From Acidicapsa ligni (GTDB lineage: Bacteria > Acidobacteriota > Terriglobia > Terriglobales > Acidobacteriaceae), in the NCBI RefSeq assembly GCF_025685655.1, contig NZ_JAGSYG010000002.1:744001-808000 (forward strand): a stretch of DNA of 64,000 nt. The letters are read 5' to 3'. A program made the position numbers and the translations under genes. Positions 8,244 to 18,100 of the stretch are shown piece by piece; within the stretch, counting starts at the first letter, position 1, and each line of letters starts with the position of its first letter. The notes beneath the pieces were generated by a model. It did no database searches. It was given only the letters and a program-made list of their open reading frames with translations, and had not been told where the DNA came from.

Positions 8244-9401
8244 TTGTCAGAGATTCGCATACCCAAGCTAGAAGTTGCTGCCACGCCTCAATCGGAACCT
8301 TCCGGTGTGGGTTCGGGCAATCCTGCTTCTGTCGGCACAGGACCCGAGGCAGTTCGCGCCAGCACATCGATCTCCGAGGTGAGGCGCTTCCTGCTTGCGC
8401 GTGGCAACTCAGCCTTCGCCGACCGACTGTTCGGCGGAACGATGATGGCCTGCGCCATGAGCATTTTCGGCATCGTTCTGTTGATCGCGACAGAACTGGT
8501 GATGCGGTCGCAGTTGAGCTGGCACAAATTCGGGTTCGCTTTCTTCTACAAATTCAACGTCGATCCGGACACTCATTTACCCGTCTTCTGGGATCCGGTC
8601 AGCGGTACTTTCTACGCGCTGCCGTTTCTCTACGGCACGTTGGTTTCGTCCCTGTTAGCGCTTTTGATCGCCGTCCCGCTGGCGATCGGCGTGGCCATTT
8701 TTTTGACGGAAATGTGCCCCAAGTTTCTGCGCGGACCACTCGGTTTTGTGACCGAACTGCTCGCCGCTATCCCGAGCGTGGTTTACGGTCTGTGGGCAGT
8801 CTTTGTCCTGGTGCCGCTGCTTCGCGAACATGTAAATCCAGTCTTCATTGCCATCTTCAACAATTCAGTAGTGGTCAAGTTGTTCGGATGGACCGGGATT
8901 GTCGGCGACAAGGGCTTTTTCGGCGGTTCGAACTACGGCTTGGGCATGATGGCTGCGGGAGTGATTCTCGCCGTCATGATTCTGCCGATCATCTCCTCGC
9001 TCACCCGCGAAGTAATGAACGCGGTTCCTAACAGCCAGCGGGAAGCAGTCCTCGCTCTCGGCGCAACACGCTGGGAGATGATTCGCACCGGTGTGTTGCG
9101 TAACGCGCGCATCGGCATCGTAGGTTCAGTCATCCTCGGCCTGGGCCGGGCGTTGGGTGAAACGATGGCCGTGGCAATGGTTATCGGCAATCGCCCTGAG
9201 ATTTCCAAGTCGCTCCTGTCGCTTGGTTATTCCATGGCCTCAGTGATCGCCAATGAGTTCAGCGAAGCCTCCGATAATCTCTACCTGAGTGCGCTGATTG
9301 AGATTGGTCTCGCCTTGTTTATCGTCACCATCATCGTGAACGCACTGGCCCGCGTACTCGTGTGGGCCGTCACTCGCGGCACGCCTGCGCGGGTGCAGTA
9401 G
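8244..9401 (+). CDS. pstC: Phosphate ABC permease PstC
   Basis: Inner-membrane subunit of the phosphate importer, 385 residues from TTG 8244. That start has AGAGGTGA (8228-8235) eight bases upstream; a GTG at 8232 lies inside this site and is less likely. An N-terminal cytosolic tail of about 70 residues makes it longer than the usual 300-320. It is followed by about six membrane helices. The ABC-binding EAA-like loop reads REAVLALGATRWEMI, and LGLGRALGETMAVAMVIGN is the typical PstC signature. It pairs with PstA, 11 bases downstream. Confidence 0.94.
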   Translation: MSEIRIPKLEVAATPQSEPSGVGSGNPASVGTGPEAVRASTSISEVRRFLLARGNSAFADRLFGGTMMACAMSIFGIVLLIATELVMRSQLSWHKFGFAFFYKFNVDPDTHLPVFWDPVSGTFYALPFLYGTLVSSLLALLIAVPLAIGVAIFLTEMCPKFLRGPLGFVTELLAAIPSVVYGLWAVFVLVPLLREHVNPVFIAIFNNSVVVKLFGWTGIVGDKGFFGGSNYGLGMMAAGVILAVMILPIISSLTREVMNAVPNSQREAVLALGATRWEMIRTGVLRNARIGIVGSVILGLGRALGETMAVAMVIGNRPEISKSLLSLGYSMASVIANEFSEASDNLYLSALIEIGLALFIVTIIVNALARVLVWAVTRGTPARVQ

Positions 9402-9411
9402 GAGACGGCGC

Positions 9412-10287
9412 ATGAGACAACGGATGAACCAAAATCGCGCCCGCTCCGCCATGCGCACAGGTGTAGATCACATGGCGACCGGCCTCGCGATCTTAGCCAC
9501 GATCCTGGTGATCGCCCCACTGATCGCCATCTTTGTTTATCTAATCTACAAGGGCGCAAGCTCGCTGAACCTGGCCTTCTTTACGCAGATTCCCAAGCCG
9601 GTCGGCGAGGCTGGCGGCGGTATGGCCAATGCAATCGTCGGCTCAGGAGTGCTGCTCGCTGTTGCCAGCCTGATCGGTGTACCCATCGGCATCGGCGGCG
9701 GCATTTATCTCGCCGAGTTTGGCCGGGGAACAAAGCTGGCCAATGCCGTTCGTTTCACGGCTGACGTATTGAACGGCGTGCCTTCCATCGTGATGGGCAT
9801 TGCAGTCTACTCGCTGATTGTGATTCCGCAGGGACATTTTTCTGCCTTTTCCGGCGGCGTCGGTCTGGGCATTATGATGATTCCCACCGTGACGCGTACC
9901 ACCGAAGAAATGCTGCTGATGGTGCCCAACGCCGTTCGCGAAGCAGCGCTCGGGCTGGGTGTTCCCAACTGGCGTTCGGTGCTTTCGATCACGCTCAAAA
10001 CGGCATCGCCCGGAGTGATTACCGGCTGCATGCTGGCCTTTGCTCGCGTTGCCGGTGAGACTGCTCCGCTGATCTTCACTGCATTCGGCAATCAATTCTG
10101 GAGTGCCAGTCTTAACCAGCCAATCGCCGCGCTGCCATTGCAGATTTACATCTATGCCATCTCTCCCTATGACGAGTGGCATCGCCTTGCATGGGCCGGC
10201 GCGCTGGTTCTGATCATCTTGATTGTTTTGGCTGTTTCGCTTGTACGTTACGTCGCCAGCCGCGGCATTTTGAAAGGGGCAAGCTAG
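9412..10287 (+). CDS. pstA: Phosphate ABC permease PstA
   Basis: Second inner-membrane subunit, 291 residues, with AGGAG at 9400-9404 seven bases before the ATG. There are about six membrane helices. The coupling loop is [15 protein letters not shown], and [17 protein letters not shown] is the PstA counterpart of the PstC signature. The last base of its TAG stop is the first base of the pstB GTG start, so translation of the two is coupled. Confidence 0.95.
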   Translation: MRQRMNQNRARSAMRTGVDHMATGLAILATILVIAPLIAIFVYLIYKGASSLNLAFFTQIPKPVGEAGGGMANAIVGSGVLLAVASLIGVPIGIGGGIYLAEFGRGTKLANAVRFTADVLNGVPSIVMGIAVYSLIVIPQGHFSAFSGGVGLGIMMIPTVTRTTEEMLLMVPNAVREAALGLGVPNWRSVLSITLKTASPGVITGCMLAFARVAGETAPLIFTAFGNQFWSASLNQPIAALPLQIYIYAISPYDEWHRLAWAGALVLIILIVLAVSLVRYVASRGILKGAS

Positions 10288-11045
10288 TGGGAGTCGGGAT
10301 CGAGGTCACCAACCTGAACGCGTGGTATGGTGCCAATCACACGCTGCAAGACATCAATCTGCCCATTCCGGCGAACCACGCCACCGCACTTATCGGACCC
10401 TCCGGTTGCGGCAAGTCAACCTTCGTACGTTGCCTCAATCGTATGCATGAGACCAATCCGATTGCACGCGTGACGGGCTCCGTGCGCATCGGTGAAGTCG
10501 ATATTTATGCCGATGCATCGCCGGTTGAGATTCGCCGTCGTGTCGGCATGGTCTTCCAGCGCCCCAATCCTTTCCCGACGATGTCCATCTATGACAATGT
10601 CTGCAGCGGATTGAAGCTCAACGGCTACAACAATCGCAAGACGCTCGATGAAATCGTGGAGCGTTCGTTGCGCGATGCCGCGCTGTGGGATGAGGTCAAG
10701 GACGATCTGAAGAAGAAGTCCGGCGCCAGTCTATCCGGTGGTCAGCAGCAGCGTATGTGTATTGCGCGCGCACTGGCCGTCGATCCTGAAGTGCTGCTGA
10801 TGGACGAGCCCGCCTCGGCGCTCGATCCCGTATCCACTTCAAAAATCGAAGATCTAATCTTTCAATTGAAATCGCAATATACAATCGTCATCGTTACCCA
10901 TAATATGCAGCAGGCCGCACGTGTGGCTGAGAAAACCGGCTTCTTCCTCAACGGTCGTATGGTGGAGTTCGATTCAACCCACAAGATCTTCACCAATCCC
11001 AGTGACAAGCGGACCGAAGATTACATCACAGGAAGGTTTGGTTGA
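10287..11045 (+). CDS. pstB: Phosphate ABC transporter ATPase PstB
   Basis: A 252-residue ATPase starting with a GTG that overlaps the pstA stop by one base; AAAGGGG at 10273-10279 gives the ribosome-binding site. A longer in-frame reading from 10176 lies inside pstA and is rejected. Walker A is GPSGCGKST near residue 37, the ABC signature LSGGQQQR, Walker [13 protein letters not shown], and the switch His is in VTHNMQQA. It drives phosphate import and takes part in signalling to PhoR through PhoU. Confidence 0.96.
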   Translation: MGVGIEVTNLNAWYGANHTLQDINLPIPANHATALIGPSGCGKSTFVRCLNRMHETNPIARVTGSVRIGEVDIYADASPVEIRRRVGMVFQRPNPFPTMSIYDNVCSGLKLNGYNNRKTLDEIVERSLRDAALWDEVKDDLKKKSGASLSGGQQQRMCIARALAVDPEVLLMDEPASALDPVSTSKIEDLIFQLKSQYTIVIVTHNMQQAARVAEKTGFFLNGRMVEFDSTHKIFTNPSDKRTEDYITGRFG

Positions 11046-11049
11046 GACG

Positions 11050-11751
11050 ATGACACGTATTCGGTTTCAGCGTAGTCTCGATGATCTGAAAGAAAAGTTG
11101 CTCGTTATGGCAGGGCTCGCAGAGCAGGCCATTCAGCGCGCCACCGAGGCATATCGCACTCGCGATCTCTCGATCTGCGATCTGGTCAGCCGCAGCGAAA
11201 TGGCTATCAATCGGCTCGAACGCGAGATCGATCAGTCTGCCCTTGACCTGCTCGCAATGGAGCAGCCCATGGCCATCGACCTGCGCTTCATTCTTGCGGT
11301 GATCAAGATCAATGCCGATCTGGAGCGCGTAGGCGATGGAGCCAAGAGCATCAGCGATCGCGTACGCACCATGGACTCGATGGCTATTGCCGATCTGCCC
11401 GTCGATATTCCGCGCATGGCTTCGCTGGCCGCGGACATGGTTCGCAGGTCGCTACAGTCGTTCATCGAGGCAGACCCCGAAATGGCGAACTCGGTGCTGA
11501 GCATGGATGATGCCGTTGACAGCATGAACCGGGCTGCTCACCTGATGCTTGGCCAGGTCATGGCAACCGAGTGCCACCTTGCTCCGCAGGCACTGCATGC
11601 GTTGATGGTTTGCCGCGCGCTGGAACGCGTCGCGGATCACGCGACCAACATCGCCGAAGACGTAATCTTCTGGGTGCGTGGCGCGGATGTTCGCCACAAG
11701 GGCAGCCTGGAGACAAACGCAACGGCCGATCCGAATAACCTGCTGACTTAA
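11050..11751 (+). CDS. phoU: Phosphate signalling regulator PhoU
   Basis: A 233-residue, all-helical cytosolic protein of two PhoU repeats. Each has the acidic metal-binding pattern: EREIDQSALDLL...VIKINADLERVGDGA in the first half and VCRALERVADHATNIAEDV in the second. PhoU links the Pst transporter to PhoR and keeps the kinase off when phosphate is plentiful. It starts five bases after pstB and ends the operon, just before a long bidirectional hairpin. Confidence 0.95.
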   Translation: MTRIRFQRSLDDLKEKLLVMAGLAEQAIQRATEAYRTRDLSICDLVSRSEMAINRLEREIDQSALDLLAMEQPMAIDLRFILAVIKINADLERVGDGAKSISDRVRTMDSMAIADLPVDIPRMASLAADMVRRSLQSFIEADPEMANSVLSMDDAVDSMNRAAHLMLGQVMATECHLAPQALHALMVCRALERVADHATNIAEDVIFWVRGADVRHKGSLETNATADPNNLLT

Positions 11752-11802
11752 GCCTCACAAGAGCGGGCGACGATCTCCAAACAGGGAACAACATAAAACA
11801 AG

Positions 11803-11853
11803 CAACAATACAAAGGGCAGGCTCCGATTCGGAGTCTGCCCTCTGTATTGTTG
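11803..11853. terminator. 25-bp bidirectional terminator hairpin between phoU and the sedolisin
   Basis: The arms 11803-11827 and 11829-11853 are complementary at 23 of 25 positions. The outer ten base pairs (CAACAATACA with TGTATTGTTG) and the inner AGGGCAG/CTGCCCT block pair exactly. It sits between convergent genes, 51 bases after phoU and 14 before the sedolisin stop. The A/T-rich outer arms give a U-rich 3' flank in both directions. Confidence 0.85.
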
Positions 11854-11867
11854 CCCTATGCGAACTG

Positions 11868-14795
11868 CTACTGAATCACGAGGGTGAAGGTTGTCGTTGC
11901 GTTGATGGATGCAGTGCTTGAATCCTGCCCCGAGAGAGTCATCGTGTAACTTCCCTTGGCTGGGTTGGGAATGGTGTTGGAGTTACTGCCGCCACAAGCG
12001 GAGATCGCAAAGCCCACTCCGATAAGAAGGAGGATGCCGGCTACTCCGCGGAACTTCTTCGCGTAGCGCCCGGCAAAGCCGAAGAGAAGCAGTCCAGCCA
12101 GGGCCAAAGCCCCAGGGGTAGATTTGCTTCTATTGCTGTCATTGTTGCTGGAGGTATTGCTGCGGCGCAGAGTATGCAGAGCTGATTTTCCATTTTTCTG
12201 AACTGCAGCCTGGGTCGCGCAGAAAGTAGCGTTGGTATAGATGGTGAGGGTCGTCGTTACAGCACTCGTTCCGCTCACAGCCAGGATTCCATTGCCGCTG
12301 CTATCCTGGGTTCCATATGCCCAGCAAATGTTCTGCAGCGCATTGTCGTTAGAGGAATCGAGACTGAAATCGATGGTACCGGTGTAACCGCTTGCTGGTG
12401 TCACCGTGATAGTAGAGGCACCCGAGTTTCCATCTGAAACGGTGATGCCTGTTGCCTTGAGTGTAAAGGTGCCAGTTCCAGAGTTGGGAGCTACAGCCGT
12501 CACGGTTGCGGTTCCAGTGGATGCCGCGTAGGTTGAATCTCCCGAGTAGGTGACAAGCACCTGGTGCATGCCAGCCGAGCTAAACGAAGTTGTGTAGGTA
12601 AAGGTGCCGTTCGACGTAAGAGTATTTCCTGTGATCGGGGTACCCGAATCAACAGTAATAGTCACGGTGCCCGAGGGAGTCGGTGCGCCAGCAACAGGAG
12701 TAGCTACCGCTGGAGCCACCGTGATGGTGAATGTGTCCGTCGCACCCACATTCGGCGATGCGGAGGAAGCAGAGACGACTGTGGTCGTGTCGGTCAGCGC
12801 AGGCCCTGTGTTCTTCATGGACCAGGCACTGGCTAAATTGAAGAGATCGATGCTGCCCAATCCAGTGACCTGGTCGTATCCGGTTACCGCTGCGAAGCCG
12901 GTAACAGTGCTGTTGCACAGCCCTGTTCCAGAGGGACAATCGTTGTTGCCACCGACGATGTCATGGAAAGCCGAAGCATAGATGGAGCTGTCCGAGGCTA
13001 GCGAATAGAGTGTAGGGTTAATCAAGCCCTGGCCGGTCGTATAGTTCTGCTGCTGGTTGATGAGTGCCAGCATGCCCGAGAAGATTGGCGCAGCAAAACT
13101 TGTTCCACCTGCAATGGTCAGATCCCCGGTGCTGGAGTCGCGGAAGCCGCTGTTGCAGCTTGCCACCTGGTTCTGACCCCAGAAACTAGGATCGCTGGAG
13201 CAGAAGAGGTAGCCAGGCAGGCCAGTCGAAGCAGCCAGGGCAATATCCGGAACATCGCGTTTGTTATCGGAAGGAATACCGGTCGGGCCCGTCTGCCAGG
13301 AAGGTTTGGGGAAGATAGCACTGGCGCCGCCGCCGCTTGCACCGAGACAATCCGCTTGACCGCAACCGGCTGTATCTTCGTTCCATGCAACTTCAGGAAT
13401 ATATTGCAATGCTGAGGTGATGACATCGTTGCTGCCTGCTGCATCCCAATAGGCTGAGCCTGCGGTCAGATAAGCGGCGTTGGCCTGAGAAACCTCTGTG
13501 CCGCCCAGGCCTGTTACATACTGGCTGCTGGCTGGGTAATCGACTGCGTTTGTCTGCTGCTGAGTCACCGTCAGATTCGTAGACGGAAAGCAGTCTGTAG
13601 CGCCATCATCGCCTGAGGCGGCGACCACCGTTTGTCCTTGCGAGGCTGCCTGTTGGAGTAAAGGCTCAAGCGTGAAAGATCCCAGGTTGGTTTCGCAGGT
13701 GCCATAGCTGGTGCTGACAATATTGCCTAACTTGTTGTCGACCACCCAGGTAAGAGCATCGAACGCGCCATTGTTATCTGAAGTGCCCGTGTAGACAAAG
13801 TAGATTGTGGCGCCCTTGGCGATTGCTCCTGACCACTCCAGGTCAAGATCGGACTCGGTTTCATCTCCAGTTTCAAAGGCGGCGGAGCCTGTACCGGGAA
13901 CCAGGATCGTAGTGGGATCCTTGACGGCAAGACCTGCTGCATTCTGAAAGTTTTCGATATCATGCGGATCGATCTGGGACTGGCCTACAATGGCAATCGA
14001 CTGGCCGACGCCGGTAAAGCTCGCGTTATATTCCTTCTGGATGTCATAGACCGTCGCGATATCGCCCGGAGCAAAAAAGAGACTCTGCGTCTGACTCGAT
14101 GTGAAATTAGGGTTCGCGCGAAGAATCCTGTTTTTGCTCGAAACCAGGTGAGACTTCGGCCGGAAGTTATCCAGATTGTGTACAGACTGCACCACGCCTG
14201 CCAGGGCCGCAGGTACGCTGATCGCAGTCGATGGAGCAAAATGCTTTTCGACGCCTGTAGCTGTCGGAATGCTGTAGTTATGCAACTCCGTGCCGAAGGC
14301 CGCTTCCGCCTGGGCTACCGTGCCGGAAAAGCGGATCAGTTGCTTGCCGCGAGCCACGGAGTCAATCGAGAATCCCTGCTGCTCAAGCCAGCTCTGCACC
14401 TTGGCAATATCCGAGTCGGCCAGGCCAAAACGGCTGCCGAACTGCTCCGGCGTGAGCCACTGGTGATATTGCGGCGAGGACGGATTCTGTTGCGCCGCTA
14501 TCAGCGCCTTCAAGGCAGCTTCCTGGCTTTGCGTATGGCTGAAATAGATGCTGATGCCTTCCAGCTTGGTCGACGCTGCAACGCGGCCGCCGTCATACTT
14601 CGCCAAAGCCAGCGGATCCTTCGAATCCGGCAGCGGCGTAAGTTGGCCGGGGTTAATCTCCGCCGCGATACGTGGCGACGCGATGCTTGCGGACGGTGCA
14701 GTCTGGGCTAATGCGGGAACGGATGCCGTTCCGGCAACTAGGAGGCAAAGTGAGGAGAGAAGGTACTTCTGCAGTTGCATAGCGAAGTTTTTCAT
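11868..14795 (-). CDS. Exported sedolisin (S53) protease with Ig-like domain and C-terminal membrane tail
   Basis: A 975-residue secreted acid protease. The start MKNFAMQLQK is chosen because AGGG lies six bases upstream. In order: signal peptide (to about residue 31), pro-kumamolisin activation domain (about 45-205), and the S53 catalytic domain (about 240-660). The domain has the triad E314 and D318 in ETESDLDLE and S566 in GGTSFAAP, oxyanion Asp in SGDDGATD, and a C-terminal Ca-site segment YDQVTGLGSID. It is followed by an Ig-like repeat (about 670-810), a second beta domain, and two hydrophobic helices with ISACGG between them and a short beta tail. The tail probably anchors the protease at the surface. 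The gene is convergent with phoU. Confidence 0.92.
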   Translation of the reverse strand: MKNFAMQLQKYLLSSLCLLVAGTASVPALAQTAPSASIASPRIAAEINPGQLTPLPDSKDPLALAKYDGGRVAASTKLEGISIYFSHTQSQEAALKALIAAQQNPSSPQYHQWLTPEQFGSRFGLADSDIAKVQSWLEQQGFSIDSVARGKQLIRFSGTVAQAEAAFGTELHNYSIPTATGVEKHFAPSTAISVPAALAGVVQSVHNLDNFRPKSHLVSSKNRILRANPNFTSSQTQSLFFAPGDIATVYDIQKEYNASFTGVGQSIAIVGQSQIDPHDIENFQNAAGLAVKDPTTILVPGTGSAAFETGDETESDLDLEWSGAIAKGATIYFVYTGTSDNNGAFDALTWVVDNKLGNIVSTSYGTCETNLGSFTLEPLLQQAASQGQTVVAASGDDGATDCFPSTNLTVTQQQTNAVDYPASSQYVTGLGGTEVSQANAAYLTAGSAYWDAAGSNDVITSALQYIPEVAWNEDTAGCGQADCLGASGGGASAIFPKPSWQTGPTGIPSDNKRDVPDIALAASTGLPGYLFCSSDPSFWGQNQVASCNSGFRDSSTGDLTIAGGTSFAAPIFSGMLALINQQQNYTTGQGLINPTLYSLASDSSIYASAFHDIVGGNNDCPSGTGLCNSTVTGFAAVTGYDQVTGLGSIDLFNLASAWSMKNTGPALTDTTTVVSASSASPNVGATDTFTITVAPAVATPVAGAPTPSGTVTITVDSGTPITGNTLTSNGTFTYTTSFSSAGMHQVLVTYSGDSTYAASTGTATVTAVAPNSGTGTFTLKATGITVSDGNSGASTITVTPASGYTGTIDFSLDSSNDNALQNICWAYGTQDSSGNGILAVSGTSAVTTTLTIYTNATFCATQAAVQKNGKSALHTLRRSNTSSNNDSNRSKSTPGALALAGLLLFGFAGRYAKKFRGVAGILLLIGVGFAISACGGSNSNTIPNPAKGSYTMTLSGQDSSTASINATTTFTLVIQ

Positions 14796-15156
14796 GGCCA
14801 TCCCTGATTGAGGTAAAGCGGTGCTACGACAGTCTGTTGTGTGTGTCCGCCCAGTGCAGATTGGCGCCGGGAAGATACACCGAAATGTTGTGCGTGGAGC
14901 AGGGATGAGCAAATGCATCCCGTCTGAATGCTACAGTCCGAGGCGGGAATACTGAACCAGGCTATTGCCCGGAAAAATACAGGACGAATTTGAGAGCAGT
15001 TTCACGGGTAACCAGAGATCCAGGCAAACTTGAGACGGTGACTGGAGCTTCGGCAATTGACTTAGACACCTGTTGAAAAAATAAGTCGCGCAAATTTTGT
15101 ATCAGGTTCCAATTGCCATTGTTTTTTTGTGCGAATTAGGTCAAGTGTACGACGCG
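14796..15156. other. Gap between sedolisin start and addA end
   Basis: This 361-bp stretch holds the presumed promoter and leader of the sedolisin gene and the 3' flank of addA, both read on the minus strand. I see A/T-rich runs near 15075-15130 but no convincing hairpin terminator, promoter pair or small gene. Confidence 0.5.
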
Positions 15157-18100
15157 TCAGCCGTCCCACGCGTCGAAAAGTAGATGCCGGGGGTAATAGA
15201 TCCCGACCCGAATTGGAATGTCCGGCCCATTGAGACTGCGTAAAACCTGCGCATAGGCAGCGAGCTGGCCGGCATGTCGGTTCCTGTGCTGGTTGAAAAA
15301 ACGAGCCCGAACCGCTTCATCAGCGAAGTCGGCTCCCTCGGCAAGGCTACTTTTGTAGTCGATGATCCACCATACCGGCTCCGTATTCGGATTCGTTGCG
15401 TTCGGTTCAGGCGTGAGAAAAACCCGGTCCGGACGCAGATTCCATTGCCTGCCTCCAATCAGGCCCGTCCAGTGACTTTCAGAGGCCGCCTGCGGATGCG
15501 GCGTCAAAATCCACGCCCCAATAGCATCCGTCGTTATTGTCTGCACAGTGGCCAGAGCGCGGGCGGCAATCTTCCGCGCCTCTGCCATCGGAACTCCGTT
15601 GCCTCGAATATCCGCCGTAATCCCCGGAACTTCTTCGGCCAGGGCAAGCGCTGCTTCGCCGGGCTCCATCCGCTGGCGAAGCTGGCTTAAACGGTCCAGC
15701 AGAGAATGAATCGCCTTGCCCTCCACGCGCGAATAGATTCCGCCTTCCGTACGAGCATAGAGCGCTGTTTCTTCTGGCGCGGTTGAGGAGCTGGCAGAAG
15801 AAGTTTCGCTTCCAAAGTGCCTGTCGGATGAAGAGGGTCTGGCGTAATCCACCGGTAGTCTGCTCAATTTCGTCGGCCTGCTGACGGAGCGAGCAGGCAT
15901 CTGTACGAGATTGTCCGTGATCCCGTTATCATCCGCCGCCGCATCCGATACCGCGGCTAGCGTCTCTACGATTTCCGGCTGCTGCTCGATTTGCTCTGCG
16001 ATCCACTCTTCAAACCGCGCCTGAACCGTAGCCTCCAGCGCGGGCCATGCCGTCGCCAGCAGACTCGTGGATGGAGTGACGAGCGCAGACTCGCCCTTTT
16101 TGTTCACAGTAAAACGTGGCCGCGCAAAGAGATGAAGCTCTTCCCGGGCACGCGTTGCGGCAACATAGAGTACCCGCCGCATCTCCTGAATTTCGCGATG
16201 CCGCTTCACCCCATCCACCCAGCTCTTGGCATCGCCCGCTTCCTGCCCCTTGGGCTGGAAAGGCGCAATGAGGAATTCGGTTAATTCGCCGCTTAATTGA
16301 TCCAGTCCATCCCCGCTATCATCCGAATCCGCCAGCCCCCGTTCCAGCCACGAGAGCATCGTCTGATCAGACATCTTGCCCCGAGCGCCCAGTTCCGGCA
16401 CGATCACCACCTCAAACTCCAGTCCTTTGGATTTGTGAATGGTCATCAACTGCACTCCGTAATCACTGCTTGCCTCCGGATCGGGCAGCGCGCATAGCTT
16501 CTCCAGCGCTGCATCGAATCCCGGCCCGAGCAGGTCAACCTCGCTGTCCGGCAGTTTATCGAGCGCAGACCAGAGCAGCCGCAGATTCTCACGCTGCTCC
16601 AGATTCACCACATCCTCACCACCCAGCGACTTCCAGATGGATTCAAGCCACGTACCCAGCGCCGTACTGGCTCCCGAACTGCGAACATCCATAGCCTCTC
16701 GCAATACGCGGCCAACACGCGCAGCCGCAGCCTGCCCCTGCTGGCTAAGCAGCGCCTGTTTCATCAGTTCCGGTTTCGTCAGTTCCGGCCCAGCCTGTTC
16801 CTGTCCGGTCAGCTCCGGCAAACGATGGGACAGCAACTCCGGTATCGAAGTCGCCATGACCGTTGCGTCATCGGCACTGGTCAGCAGATGCAGGTCCGCC
16901 AGCGAAAGACCGCACCACGGTGCACGCAGAACTCCCAGCCAGGCTGTACGGTCAACCGGATTGAGAACAGCTCGTGCCAATGCAAGAACGTCCAGCACCT
17001 CGGGCCGCTCGCGTAGCGGAACCAGATCGATGGCCCGAAAGCCGATGCCCGCCTCGCGCAGCGCCTCGGCCACCAATATCAGCGACTTCTTCGTGCGCCC
17101 GAGAACAGCGATGCGATATTTACCGTCACCGTTTGCCGCGGCGCGGGCAGCGGCCATCTTTTGCAGATGAGTCTGAATGAGCGCCACCATCGCATCCAAC
17201 TGCGCCTGGCCGGTAACTTCGGAGTCGCCGGGAAGAGGCGGCTCTGCGTCCTTTTGCTTAGGCCCGGTCTGATTAGGTCCGGTGAAAGCCAGATGCAGCT
17301 CGATCCTTGCGCTCGATTCCGAACTCCGCGCAGCGATCGCAGGAGAAAACTGCACGCCACTGCCATCGTCCTCGGCAAAGATTTGCTCGAAGTGGTCGTT
17401 CAGATCCGCGACCAGGCTTGGTGCCGTCCTAAAGTTGGCCCGTAGCGGCACAAAGTCAAAATGAAACGGCTCTGCGCCATTGATGCTATGGATGCTTTCA
17501 ATCTCCAACCCATGCGTTTTAAGGCGTTCAAAAAGCTCAACCTCCGCCTCGCGAAATCCATAAATCGACTGCATCGGATCGCCCACGCAAAAGCAGCTTC
17601 GCCCCTCGCGCTCCGGCCATGCCGCGATGAGACGCGCAAGCAACTGGTGCTGATTGCGGCTTGTGTCCTGGAACTCGTCCACCAGCAAATGGCGAATGCC
17701 GTCGGCCTGCTGCTGTGCAATGTCCGAGGGCAAGCCGTTCTCGTCCGGCGCGAGGATGCGTAACGCGATCTGCGCCACCTCGGTAAAATCCACTCCACCC
17801 GTTTCGGCAAAGACCAGTTGCAGCTCCACCGCTGCAGCCCTCAGCACGGCAAAGCAATGGCGTACCAGCTCCCATTCTTCCTCGGTATATCGCAGCGGGA
17901 TAGGCTTCAGAAAAGCCGCCAGCGCCGATAACAATCCGCTCTCTTCTTCCAGGCTTTTGACCAGCTCGCCAAACCGCTGTTTCTGCGCCCGGCCCTGCGG
18001 TGTCGCAGGAAACCCTTCGTTCTTGGTCAGTCCGCGTTCGGATCGCCAATCGCCGTCTTTCGTAAGAAGAAATCGCGCCAGGTCGCCATGACCGGCAATC

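Noticed and set aside
10176-10286. 37-codon N-terminal extension of PstB
   Set aside because: It overlaps pstA coding sequence, while the GTG at 10287 has AAAGGGG at the right distance and gives the usual PstB length.
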